DNA of 64,000 nt. It comes from Micromonospora sp. Llam0. Its GTDB lineage: Bacteria > Actinomycetota > Actinomycetes > Mycobacteriales > Micromonosporaceae. The first letter of the stretch is position 1. Each line of letters opens with the position of its first letter. The position numbers were made by a program, and so were the translations under genes. The stretch spans positions 4,464,001-4,528,000 of the forward strand of contig NZ_RJJY01000001.1 in assembly GCF_003751085.1 (NCBI RefSeq), in the 5' to 3' direction. Shown here in pieces: positions 42,002 through 50,684 of this stretch. A model generated the notes under the pieces. It saw only the letters and a list, made by a program, of their open reading frames with translations, did no database searches and was not told the DNA's origin.

Positions 42002-43273
42002 CTAGTTCACCAGGTATTCCGGGCTGACCAGGCCGAGCGTGATCAGCTCTCTCGGTGTCGTCGCCTGTTTCAAAGCCGCGTACGTACGGTTGGTCCAGGT
42101 CGGAACCACGAGTACGTCGGCCAACCGCTCCACCGTGATCCACGGGCCGCCGGCCAACTCGGCGAGTACGCCGGCGAGGGCCAGCCTTACCTGGGCTGCC
42201 GAGGAGGTCAGCCAGGCGGTCCCGCTCGGCCAGCCGGCCACACTCGGCGGCGCGAACGGCACCTGCCCGAGACCTTTGAGCCCAGTGACGACAGCGTGGA
42301 AGGCCTCGCCGGAGAGTCGCGCCGGGCGGATGTCGAGCTGCCGCATCGCCCCGACCAGCCACTCCATCGGCTGCTTCACCATCCGGTAGCGCCCCGAGCG
42401 GAACTGCTCGTCTTCGACCATTGCGCGCAGCATCGAGATGCCCACCGGGAACGCCGCGACCATCTTCCCCCGGGTGGACTCCGGGATCGGCTCGGTGGCG
42501 GACGCGTACCGGGACCACAGCCGGTCCGCGATGAACCGGGGGCAGGCCGGCCGGGCGGCGAGGTGGTCCACCAGCGAAAGCGCGTCGAACTTGGCGGTGG
42601 CACCGAGAATGGTCTTGGGACCGGCGTCGTGGTCCTCGGGCACGAAGATCGCCGTCGCCGGCACGCTGAGGTCGGTCTTCCATCCGGTCAGGGCTTGGCC
42701 GGCCGCTTTGACGTCACGTTCGCTGTATTGCCCGATACCGAGCATGAACAGTTCCATCAGCTCTCGGGCGAGGTTCTCGTTGGGGGCCCGCCTGGTGTTC
42801 GTGTGCCCGTCGAGCCAGTAGACCAGCGCCGGGTCGGTGACCAGTTTGCGGGCCATTGTGGTAAACGTCGGCGAGCTTCGCATCTTCTGGTGTTGCGCGA
42901 GCATGAACTGCGGACTTCCGACCTTCCGTATCGAGGTCGCCCAGTGCCCGTGCCAGAAGAACAGCAGTTTCTCGGTGGCCTGGTGGTCGGCGACGGTCAG
43001 CCGGTCGAGCCACCACCGGATGATCGTGTCGGTCTGCTGGCGGCGGAGCGCCTCCGCGGTGGCGCGCCGCTCGGCGCCCGGGTCGGGCAGATCGTCGAAC
43101 GCGTCGGGGCCAAGCTCCGGCATCGGCGCCGCCGCAGCGCCCCGGTCCCGCTCTCCAGGATCCATCAGGCGTGCCACGGTGGCCGCGTATCCGGCCTTCG
43201 ACGCGGCAGCCAACTCGGACGCGGTCGGGCCGAACCCCGCACGTCGCAGGAGCAGCGCGACGCTATCGCTCAT
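42002..43273 (-). CDS. DUF1800 protein
   Basis: About 423 residues from ATG 43273 (MSDSVALLLRRAGFGPTASE). Family blocks are LLFFWHGHWATSI, NENLARELMELFMLGIGQYS, KAAGQALTGW and RFIADRLWSRYA. It has no evident signal peptide. DUF1800 and DUF1501 genes are almost always paired, and the DUF1501 partner is exported. The role is unknown; the position at the end of a polysaccharide operon suggests a cell-surface process. Upstream TTG/GTG codons would add three residues. Confidence 0.88.
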   Translation of the reverse strand: MSDSVALLLRRAGFGPTASELAAASKAGYAATVARLMDPGERDRGAAAAPMPELGPDAFDDLPDPGAERRATAEALRRQQTDTIIRWWLDRLTVADHQATEKLLFFWHGHWATSIRKVGSPQFMLAQHQKMRSSPTFTTMARKLVTDPALVYWLDGHTNTRRAPNENLARELMELFMLGIGQYSERDVKAAGQALTGWKTDLSVPATAIFVPEDHDAGPKTILGATAKFDALSLVDHLAARPACPRFIADRLWSRYASATEPIPESTRGKMVAAFPVGISMLRAMVEDEQFRSGRYRMVKQPMEWLVGAMRQLDIRPARLSGEAFHAVVTGLKGLGQVPFAPPSVAGWPSGTAWLTSSAAQVRLALAGVLAELAGGPWITVERLADVLVVPTWTNRTYAALKQATTPRELITLGLVSPEYLVN

Positions 43274-43314
43274 GTGGACCAACGTACGCGACTGTGCCGG
43301 CGACCGGGTAGCGC

Positions 43315-44763
43315 CTAGCGTCCGCGCCGCGTCGCAGCCCCGCGCCGTGTCGCCACCAGGCCCAACAGGCTGACAGGTAAGGCACGCAGCACGTCGGCGG
43401 CGGCGGCCAGCCGATCAGCGCGGGTGAAGCCGACCCGGGCCACCAGCATCGTCGCGTCGGTCACGCTGGCCAGCTGCAGCGTCTCCGCATCGGACAGTAG
43501 CGACGGCGCGTCGACCACAACGAACCGGCCGCCGAGCCGCAACGACTCCAGCGCCGGGGCCAGCGCGTCCGAGGCCAGCAGTTGCTCGCTCGGCCCAGGC
43601 TCGGCCGGACCGGCCGGCAGGACGTACAGCGGCAGGTCCGGGTGCCGGTGCGTGGCCTGCTCGGCCGCGACCTCGCCGCGCAGCACGCTGGTCAGGCCGA
43701 CCGTGTTCGGCACGTCGAAGAGCCGGTGTACGCCGGGGTCGCGTACGTCCGCGTCGATCAGCACGACCGTCTCGCCGGCCCGGGCGAACGCGATGGCGAG
43801 GTTCGCCGCAGTAGCGGTTTTTCCCTCCCCCGGCACCGAGCCGGTGACCGTGAGGCTGGCGAACCGGCGCCCGGCCGCGCGCAGCCGCAGGTTGGCCCGG
43901 ATCTGTCGGAACGTCTCGACGCGCGGCTCCGGGTCGTCGCCGCTCGCCAGCGGCAACCTCCCCCCGCCGGCCGCGACGGCACCGAGCAGGACGGTGCCCG
44001 CGACCTCGGCCGCGTGGTTCTCGTCGCGTACGGTGCGGTCGCGCGCGTAGCCGACCACCGCGACGAGGACTCCGATCGCAAGGCCCCCGGCAGCGCCGAG
44101 CCCGGTGTCGGCCGCGATCTGTGGCGTGGCCGGGGCCGAGGGCGTCGTCGCCGGCCGGGTCACCGAGACCTTGACCGGTGACTCGTCGATGCCGGTCGGC
44201 TTCTCCAGGCGCGCGACGTATGCGGGAAACTCCGCCGCGATCGCGTTGGCGATGTCGCGGGCGCGTACCGGATCCGGGTCACGGACCTCGACGGTGAGCA
44301 CCGCCGTGCCGGCCGCGCCGGTCACCGTGACCCGCTCCGTCAACTCCGAAGGCTGGTACGGCAGCCCGAGTCGCCGTACGACGGCTTCGGCCACCTCGGG
44401 GCTGTTGCCCACCTCGGCATACGAGCGCACTCGCTGCAGGATGTAGTTGCCGCCCTCGTTGAGTTGGCCGATGTCGCGGGTGGTGAAGTTCGGCGCGAAG
44501 AACAGTTGGGCGTCCGCCCGGTACACGGGTTCCTGCTGGGCGGACGCGAGACCCGCGCCCGCGCCGCCGAGCAGCACCAGCGCCAGCACCAGCCACCGCT
44601 GCGACCACACCGCCAGCAGATGACGTCCGAGCGTGAGCTGCCGCCACTGCTGGTGCCACTGCTGCTGTACGGATGGCGCGCCGTCGCCCGGCCCGTCGGA
44701 GGCGGGCCGGCTGAGCAGCCGAGCCGGGACGAACCGTTCGGAAAGCTTCACGCTGAACCTCAC
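43315..44763 (-). CDS. Wzz chain-length determinant fused to BY-kinase-like ATPase
   Basis: 482 residues. There is an N-terminal membrane helix (SQRWLVLALVLLGGAGAGLA), an extracytoplasmic Wzz region, a second helix near residue 220 (GAAGGLAIGVLVAVVGYARD), then a cytoplasmic BY-kinase domain: Walker A SVPGEGKTATAANLA, Walker A' VVLIDADVRDPGVHRLF and Walker B FVVVDAPSLL. The usual C-terminal Tyr cluster is absent (it ends RRGAATRRGR), so it may regulate polymer length without autophosphorylation. It lies directly downstream of the polymerase. Confidence 0.85.
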   Translation of the reverse strand: MRFSVKLSERFVPARLLSRPASDGPGDGAPSVQQQWHQQWRQLTLGRHLLAVWSQRWLVLALVLLGGAGAGLASAQQEPVYRADAQLFFAPNFTTRDIGQLNEGGNYILQRVRSYAEVGNSPEVAEAVVRRLGLPYQPSELTERVTVTGAAGTAVLTVEVRDPDPVRARDIANAIAAEFPAYVARLEKPTGIDESPVKVSVTRPATTPSAPATPQIAADTGLGAAGGLAIGVLVAVVGYARDRTVRDENHAAEVAGTVLLGAVAAGGGRLPLASGDDPEPRVETFRQIRANLRLRAAGRRFASLTVTGSVPGEGKTATAANLAIAFARAGETVVLIDADVRDPGVHRLFDVPNTVGLTSVLRGEVAAEQATHRHPDLPLYVLPAGPAEPGPSEQLLASDALAPALESLRLGGRFVVVDAPSLLSDAETLQLASVTDATMLVARVGFTRADRLAAAADVLRALPVSLLGLVATRRGAATRRGR

Positions 44764-44809
44764 ACCCCGCCGGAATAGCGGCGCTATGTTAGCAGCAGGT
44801 CCGCTCCGC

Positions 44810-46195
44810 TCATCGTCGCAAGGCCGTCAGCGCCGGGTCGGGGAGCCTACAGTCGACGGGTCGCAGCGACTCGGCGGCGCCGATGCCGACGGCGAGGAGC
44901 AGCGCCCCTGCGGCGGCCGGCCACAGGTAGAAATCGAAGAACCAGATCTGTACGGCGAACCCGACGATGAGCATCCGTGCCGTCAGCGACCTGAGCTTGA
45001 CCAGCACGACCGCCAGGATGGACACGAACACCAGCAGCGCGACCACACCGAAGTCGTACCAGAGGGTGAGGTAACTGTTGTCGAACGCCTGTGCCTGTCC
45101 GTCGGAGATGCCGATCTGCTGGAAGAACCGCACGTGCGCCTCCGGGCCCAGGCCGAACAGCGCACTGCCGGCACCGTCCATGATGCCGGACCACGCCTCT
45201 TCCGTACGGCGGTAGCGCGCCGTCGCCGAACTCGACCCGCTGACGTTGGTGAGGCGGGCCCGGACGAGGTCCGTCAGGTCCCGCACCGGCTTGGGACCGA
45301 CGGCCACCAGCACGGTGCCGGCGGCGGCGAACGCCGCGACCAGACCGACGCCGCGGCGGGTGAGCTTGCGCGGCTGGGCCAGGTACCAGATGCCGAGCGC
45401 GCAGGCCGTACCGATCCACGCGCTGCGTGACCCGGACAGCAGCAGGCCCACCGCGCCCGCGGCGAACGGCACCTGCCAGAGCCGGCCGCGCAGGCCGACG
45501 GCCGCGCACATCGCCAGCATGCCGTACGTGCCGTAGACGATCGGATGTCCCATGGTGCCGGCCGACCTGCCGGCTCCCGCCTGTGCCGTGAACGCGTTGC
45601 TGATGGCCAACTGGTCGAGAATCGGCCAGGTGCCGGACATCCGCTGGTAGACGGCCAGCAGCGTGATGGGTACGGCGACCCAGGCGAACGCCCGCGCCAG
45701 GCGGATCACCGGCGCACCGGCCCGCGCCTCGGCCACGACATGCCAGCCGACCAGCGCGTAGCAGGCCAGCGGCGCGACAGCGATCACAATGTCCTTCGGG
45801 CCGGTCCACCACACCAGGCCGGTGAGCACGCAGACCGCCGGGACCGCGAATCCCAGCATCCCGATGGACGGCAGCGGCGCGTACGGCTGGAAGCGCTGGA
45901 TCCGGCCGAGAGCGGCGATCGCCGTCGCCGCCAGCAGCACTATCCATACCGGATCGACCGGGTATCCGGGATCCGCGGTGACCGGGACGAGCAACAGGAC
46001 CGCGAACAGCGTGTAGTTAAGCCGATCCGGGGTCCACAACCCCCAGGCGAGCAGGCCGAGCACGGCCACGGCGGCGAGCGCGAACGGCTGCCAGGTCGCC
46101 ACCACCCCGACCGCGACGGCAGCCGCCCCTGCGACGACCGCCACGGACGGGTCCGCCGGCCGGGACGCGCCGCGCAGCGTGGGCAGGTGCGGCAT
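44810..46195 (-). CDS. O-antigen ligase/Wzy-type polysaccharide polymerase
   Basis: 461 residues with about ten to twelve hydrophobic segments and a larger extracytoplasmic loop in the second half (LTNVSGSSSATARYRRTEEA, then GPEAHVRFFQQIG), the arrangement of the Wzy_C/O-antigen ligase family. It would polymerise lipid-linked repeat units outside the membrane. Start ATG 46195 overlaps the glycosyltransferase stop (TGATG). Confidence 0.82.
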   Translation of the reverse strand: MPHLPTLRGASRPADPSVAVVAGAAAVAVGVVATWQPFALAAVAVLGLLAWGLWTPDRLNYTLFAVLLLVPVTADPGYPVDPVWIVLLAATAIAALGRIQRFQPYAPLPSIGMLGFAVPAVCVLTGLVWWTGPKDIVIAVAPLACYALVGWHVVAEARAGAPVIRLARAFAWVAVPITLLAVYQRMSGTWPILDQLAISNAFTAQAGAGRSAGTMGHPIVYGTYGMLAMCAAVGLRGRLWQVPFAAGAVGLLLSGSRSAWIGTACALGIWYLAQPRKLTRRGVGLVAAFAAAGTVLVAVGPKPVRDLTDLVRARLTNVSGSSSATARYRRTEEAWSGIMDGAGSALFGLGPEAHVRFFQQIGISDGQAQAFDNSYLTLWYDFGVVALLVFVSILAVVLVKLRSLTARMLIVGFAVQIWFFDFYLWPAAAGALLLAVGIGAAESLRPVDCRLPDPALTALRR

Positions 46196-47379
46196 CAGCT
46201 GACCGCGCCCAGCTCTTCGAGGTACGCGACGAAGCGTCCGGCCGGGGACGGCTCGGTGGCGAGCTCCCGCCCGCGCCGTACCGCCTCGGCCGTGAGCTGC
46301 CCGAACGCCTCCCGGTCGGCGGCCAGATCCAGCAACGCCCGGGCGAGCGCACCGGCGTCGGAATCCACCAGCAGTCCGCCACCACCGGCGAGGATCTCTG
46401 TCGTGGCGCCGGCCCGGTAACCGATCACCGGCGTGCCGGAGCGGAGCGACTCAAACGTCACCCGGCCGTAGGCCTCGTTGCGCGACAGCATCAGCGTCAC
46501 GTCGGCCCGCGCGTACAACGCGGCCGGGTCGTCCGTCCACGCGACGGTTTCGAGCTGCGCCTCGACGCCGTACCGGCGGGCCAGGTCGGCGAGGCCCCGC
46601 CGCGCTTCGCCGTCGCCGACCCCGGCCAGCGTGAGGGTGAACGCGCGGCCCCGGCGCGCGCAGATCGCCAGCGCCTCCACCGCGTCCTGCTGGCCCTTCT
46701 CGGCGCTGTGTCGGCCCAGCAGCACCAGCCGCTCCAGTGCGGCCGGACGGTCCGCACCCGTGTCGGAGGCACCGGCCGGTTCGGAGACGCTGTCCGGCTC
46801 GGATGGACCGCTCGCGTCCGGCCCGGATTCGACCGGTGGCGGGATCACGCGCAGCTTCGCCCGCGCCGTCGGCACGGCGCTCGTCACCTGACCGGCGACG
46901 TACGCGGAAACCGCCACGACGCCGTCCGAGAGGCGCGCGATGAGCTGGGCGATCGCGGCCCGGGGCAGCACAGACCGCAGGCTCGGGTTGCTGAGCAGGC
47001 TCTCCCGCACCACCCAGACGTGCCTCAGCCGGGCCATCCGCGCGGCGATCGCCCCGGCTGGAACAACCGCCGAGTTGGTGACCACGACGTCCGGCCGCGT
47101 TCGTTCCAGCAGCCGCCGGTATCGGGGAACCGACGCGAGCGCTTGAAGCAGCCGGACCGCGCCGACCGCGGGTCCGTACCGCCGGCCCATCCACAGCCGG
47201 GTCGGCAGCACCACCACCTCGGCGCCGGTTGCGGCGAGTTGCGCGCGCAGCGGGCCGTCCCCCGGTAGCGTGACGGTGACCTGGTACCCGCGTGCCCGCA
47301 CCGTCTCGCCGACCAGGGCGAGCAACGAACGCTCCGCGCCCATGAGTTCGGCGGAGTGGCTGACGAACAGGGCGTGCAC
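46195..47379 (-). CDS. glycosyltransferase family 4
   Basis: About 394 residues from GTG 47379 (MHALFVSHSAELMGAERSLL). A GT-B fold with N-terminal GAERSL acceptor motif and C-terminal nucleotide-sugar site: LVLLGRHSAEKGQQDAVEAL, ADVTLMLSRNEAYGRVTFES and GTPVIGYRAGATTEIL (the E-x7-E-like element). It adds a sugar to a lipid-linked intermediate. An acidic insertion (about 205-225) separates the two halves. It starts two bases past the stop of the upstream GT2 gene. Confidence 0.9.
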   Translation of the reverse strand: MHALFVSHSAELMGAERSLLALVGETVRARGYQVTVTLPGDGPLRAQLAATGAEVVVLPTRLWMGRRYGPAVGAVRLLQALASVPRYRRLLERTRPDVVVTNSAVVPAGAIAARMARLRHVWVVRESLLSNPSLRSVLPRAAIAQLIARLSDGVVAVSAYVAGQVTSAVPTARAKLRVIPPPVESGPDASGPSEPDSVSEPAGASDTGADRPAALERLVLLGRHSAEKGQQDAVEALAICARRGRAFTLTLAGVGDGEARRGLADLARRYGVEAQLETVAWTDDPAALYARADVTLMLSRNEAYGRVTFESLRSGTPVIGYRAGATTEILAGGGGLLVDSDAGALARALLDLAADREAFGQLTAEAVRRGRELATEPSPAGRFVAYLEELGAVS

Positions 47380-47380
47380 G

Positions 47381-48286
47381 TTAGAACCTCTCCGTCGGGC
47401 CGTGCACGCCACGCAGCCCGTCCCAGTAGCCGGCGAGGACGGCGAGCGCCCGGCGCCGGTCGTTGCGGCCGCCGACGACGAGGCGGAGCACCGACCCGGC
47501 CAGGTTCTTGTAGTGGACCGGCTCCCCGATCAGGATCCGCCGCAGCGGCCGGGGGTAGTGCTTGCGTACGTAGAGGATCTCGTTGCGGTGATGGTAGTAC
47601 TGCGCGCGAGGGCTCGACCCGGCCAGACTGCCGCCCCGCCGGTGCCACACCTGCGAGGCGCACACCAGGCCGATCCGGCCACCCGCCGCGGCGATCCGCC
47701 GTACCAGGTCGAACTCCTCCTTGTAGTGGAAGAACCTCTCGTCGAACAGGCCCACCTGGACGGCCCACGGGACGCCGAGGAGGATGGCCGCGCCGGTCAC
47801 CACGTCCACATCGTGCGCACCGGCCTCGCACCCGGCGCAGCGCAACGGCCGTACCCGGCCGCCCGGCAGCGTCGCGGCGACGACGTACGGCTCCGGTCCG
47901 GGGTCGTCGGGTCGCGCGGACGTCGTCTGAACCGAGGTGGACACCGCGAACCGGTCCGCATGCGCCAACAGCGCCGACAGCGTGTCCGGCCGGGGTACGC
48001 AGTCCGCGTTCAGCAGCCAGACGAAGGCCGCGCCGCGGTCGTGCGCGAGCCTGATGCCGGCGTTCATCCCGCCGGCGTAGCCGAGGTTGGTGTCGAGCCG
48101 CACCAGCGTCACCGCGTCACCCAGCGCGCGCAGCTTGGCGATGGAGTCGTCGGTGGAGCCGTTGTCGACGACGACCACCTCCGGCACGGCGCTGCCGGCG
48201 ACGACCGCCCGGACGCAGCGGATCGTGTCGTCCGCGCAGTTCCAGTTGAGCACCACCGCGACGACGCGGGTTCCGTCGCTATCCAC
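47381..48286 (-). CDS. glycosyltransferase family 2 (rhamnosyltransferase-like)
   Basis: 301 residues. A GT-A fold: VVAVVLNWNCADDTIRCVRA, VVVVDNGSTDDSIAKL, LNADCVPRPD (in place of DxD) and FFHYKEEFDLVRRIAAAG (the ED catalytic base region). It resembles WbbL/rhamnosyl-type enzymes of surface polysaccharides. It overlaps the flippase stop by eight bases. Confidence 0.9.
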   Translation of the reverse strand: MDSDGTRVVAVVLNWNCADDTIRCVRAVVAGSAVPEVVVVDNGSTDDSIAKLRALGDAVTLVRLDTNLGYAGGMNAGIRLAHDRGAAFVWLLNADCVPRPDTLSALLAHADRFAVSTSVQTTSARPDDPGPEPYVVAATLPGGRVRPLRCAGCEAGAHDVDVVTGAAILLGVPWAVQVGLFDERFFHYKEEFDLVRRIAAAGGRIGLVCASQVWHRRGGSLAGSSPRAQYYHHRNEILYVRKHYPRPLRRILIGEPVHYKNLAGSVLRLVVGGRNDRRRALAVLAGYWDGLRGVHGPTERF

Positions 48287-49529
48287 GCCCGTCCCCCGCC
48301 ACCCGACGACCGGCCCCGGACCGGACGGCGAGGCCCAACACCGTGCTGTGCGCGGTGAACAGAGCCACCGACAGCGCGGCGACGCCCCACGCCCCGTACG
48401 GCGCGGCGACGAGAGGATAGCCGACCACCGCGGCCAGCGCGGTGCCGAGCGCGATCACGGCGGTGGTGCGCTCGCCGCCGAGGTTGACCAGGCGCGCGCT
48501 GAGGACCTTGCCGACCGACACCGCGACGCTGCGCGGCACCAGCAGCGCACCGAGCAGCACCGCCGCCGCGTATCCGCTGGTCAGGACCCCGATGCCGGCC
48601 AGCCCGACGAGCACCAGCACGCCCATGCCGGCCGCCAGGTAGACGGCCCGGCGCAGCATCCTACGTAGCCGATCGGCCGAGCCTTCCTCGTGGTCGCGCA
48701 GCGTCCGCTGTGCTGCGACGACCGCGCCGGCCTGGGAGAACTCGATCGCCGCTACCGCCAGGGAGTAGATCGCCAGTGCGTCCGCGCCCTGATAGCGGGC
48801 CAGCGCGAGTTGGTCGAAGCGGTACGTGAAGATCTGCGCCACCGCGCCGGTGTGGGTCAGGCCCAGCCGGGCGAGGCGTTCGGGTTCCGCCGAGGCGCGC
48901 CGCGCCATCGCGCCCAACGGTGCCCCGTGCGCCGCCCACATCGCGACGGCCATCACCGCCTGGCAGCCCAGCCAGGCCAGCAGCCAGACCGTCGCGTCGT
49001 CGACCGAGGCGATGATGAGCACGAGGTAGAGCACGGGCGCGGTGGCGGCGAACAGCGCGCGCTGGCGGTAGACGGCGACGAACCGCCCGAGGGTCAGGCC
49101 CGCCGCCGCGGGCATGGTGCCGGCCGCGACGCACGCCGCTCCAGTCGCCGCGAGTGCCGGTGACGCCGCCTCCGCGTACCAGGCGAAGATCCAGCCCAGC
49201 GTGGCCGACAGCGGCACCGTGGCGACGTAGACGGCGAGGCTGCGCCGCCCGGACCGTTCCCGGAGCCAGTCGCTGCCCTGAGCGAGCATGAACGTCTCCA
49301 GTGACAGCCCGCCGACCGCGACGCCGACGGTCGCGCTCGTCGTCGTCGCGACCAGCAGGCCGCGCTCTGCCGGCGGCAGCGCGACGCTGAGCAGGATGGC
49401 GAACCCGGACATGGCCAGCGCGGCTACGTACATCGCCGTCGCGCTGCCGACCGCGCGCCGGATCGCGTACGCCGCCGGCCTGGGCCGGCCCGGACTGGAC
49501 CGGCCCGGCCCCAGCTCTTGGCGCGTCAT
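48279..49529 (-). CDS. polysaccharide flippase-like membrane protein (Wzx/MOP type)
   Basis: 416 residues from ATG 49529 (MTRQELGPGRSSPGRPRPAA). About twelve hydrophobic segments arranged as in oligosaccharide flippases, with YRFDQLALARYQGADALAIY and SLAVAAIEF in the middle. It should flip the undecaprenyl-linked repeat unit. The start overlaps the stop of the upstream GT2 gene (ATGA). The same frame stays open upstream to 50552, but that region is coded in another frame by the GT2 gene. Confidence 0.82.
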   Translation of the reverse strand: MTRQELGPGRSSPGRPRPAAYAIRRAVGSATAMYVAALAMSGFAILLSVALPPAERGLLVATTTSATVGVAVGGLSLETFMLAQGSDWLRERSGRRSLAVYVATVPLSATLGWIFAWYAEAASPALAATGAACVAAGTMPAAAGLTLGRFVAVYRQRALFAATAPVLYLVLIIASVDDATVWLLAWLGCQAVMAVAMWAAHGAPLGAMARRASAEPERLARLGLTHTGAVAQIFTYRFDQLALARYQGADALAIYSLAVAAIEFSQAGAVVAAQRTLRDHEEGSADRLRRMLRRAVYLAAGMGVLVLVGLAGIGVLTSGYAAAVLLGALLVPRSVAVSVGKVLSARLVNLGGERTTAVIALGTALAAVVGYPLVAAPYGAWGVAALSVALFTAHSTVLGLAVRSGAGRRVAGDGRG

Positions 49530-50422
49530 GCCCGCAGCCCGGCGACGGTGCCCCGGATGACGGCGGTCGCCGCGTCGGGGCGGCGGGCGAGCAGCGCCTT
49601 CGCGGCGTAGCCGAGCCGGGCCGCGGCGGCGAACGGCACCCGGTGCCGGTAGTGCTTGCGGAAGAAGACCATGCAGCTGCGGCTGGCGTGGAAGTACGTC
49701 GTGGTCGACTTGACCGCCATGTCCGCCGTCGCTCCGGTCGCTACGCCGCCGACGTGCTCGACGGCCAGGTCGGGGACCACTGTGGTCGGGATACCCAACC
49801 GGGCCGCACGTAGCGCGATGTCGGCCTCCTCGTAGAACAGGAAGAAGTCCTCGGAGAACCCGCCCAGATCCTGCCACGCGCGGCGGGTGACGAGCAGCGA
49901 GTGGCCGGCCGCGTAGACCAGTTTGCTCGGCCCTGCCACGCCGCCGGCGGGCGGTCGTCCGCTCTGACCGGTCCACAGGTCGACCATGCCGAGGTCCGGT
50001 CCGCCGCCCGGTCCGCCGTCTGGTGCGACGCTGGCCGTCGCGCCGATCGCGCGGTCGCCGGCGCGCAGCACGTCGAGGGCCGAGGCGAGCACGCCGCCCA
50101 CGATCCGAGTGTCCGGGTTGAGCACCCAGATGACGTCGGCGCCCTCGGCCAGCAGCCAGCTGGCGGCGAGGTTGTTGCCGGCGGCGTACCCGACGTTGCC
50201 GTGCCCGGCGATCACCCGGACCGCCACGCCGGCCTGCTCGGCGTACCCGGCGATCTCGGACAGTTCGACGGCCTGGTCGCTGTTGTCGACGATCGCGATC
50301 GCGACGCGCGGGCCGGCGACGCGCGGACCGGTGGCCCGCCCGGCCACGATGGAACGAATGAGGTCGGCGGTGTCGCCCGCACTGCGGTAGTTGACGATCG
50401 AGATGCCGAGCAGACCGCTCAC
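49526..50422 (-). CDS. glycosyltransferase family 2
   Basis: 298 residues from GTG 50422 (MSGLLGISIVNYRSAGDTAD); a G-rich stretch lies just upstream. A GT-A fold: GISIVNYRS, AIVDNSDQAVEL, VIWVLNPDTRI (DxD equivalent) and FFLFYEEADIALRAARLG. It is the first gene of the minus-strand polysaccharide unit that runs to 40759. The reading can be extended to 50497 but the extra residues are not family-like. Confidence 0.88.
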   Translation of the reverse strand: MSGLLGISIVNYRSAGDTADLIRSIVAGRATGPRVAGPRVAIAIVDNSDQAVELSEIAGYAEQAGVAVRVIAGHGNVGYAAGNNLAASWLLAEGADVIWVLNPDTRIVGGVLASALDVLRAGDRAIGATASVAPDGGPGGGPDLGMVDLWTGQSGRPPAGGVAGPSKLVYAAGHSLLVTRRAWQDLGGFSEDFFLFYEEADIALRAARLGIPTTVVPDLAVEHVGGVATGATADMAVKSTTTYFHASRSCMVFFRKHYRHRVPFAAAARLGYAAKALLARRPDAATAVIRGTVAGLRA

Positions 50423-50684
50423 CGTGCCCCCACCGCACCATCGCCCGCCACACGCCCAGGACACGAGTACGAAACAGCCTCCCGATCGGCCTGTCAAGTT
50501 GTCTCGGAACCGACTCCTTCCTGGACCGGGTCGACCAACTCAACTGGATCATGCCGGCTCCGCCGAACCCGACTCACTAATTTGGAGCAATCGCATCTTG
50601 TCGGGCACGGCTGGCGTCTCCGGGGTGATGGACGCGGGCAGTCACTCGCTACGATTCTCAACCAAGGGGTACGGGGAGGAATCC
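50423..50684. other. divergent intergenic region, polysaccharide operon / type VII locus
   Basis: It must hold the promoters of both units. I see only a weak -10-like TACGAT at 50650-50655 toward the plus strand and no convincing -35. No hairpin or repeat stands out. Confidence 0.4.

Noticed and set aside
48279..50552. A 757-residue fusion of a glycosyltransferase-region reading with the flippase
   Set aside because: The first 340 residues are a low-complexity Arg/Gly reading opposite in frame to a clear GT2 gene; the flippase has its own ATG in an ATGA overlap.
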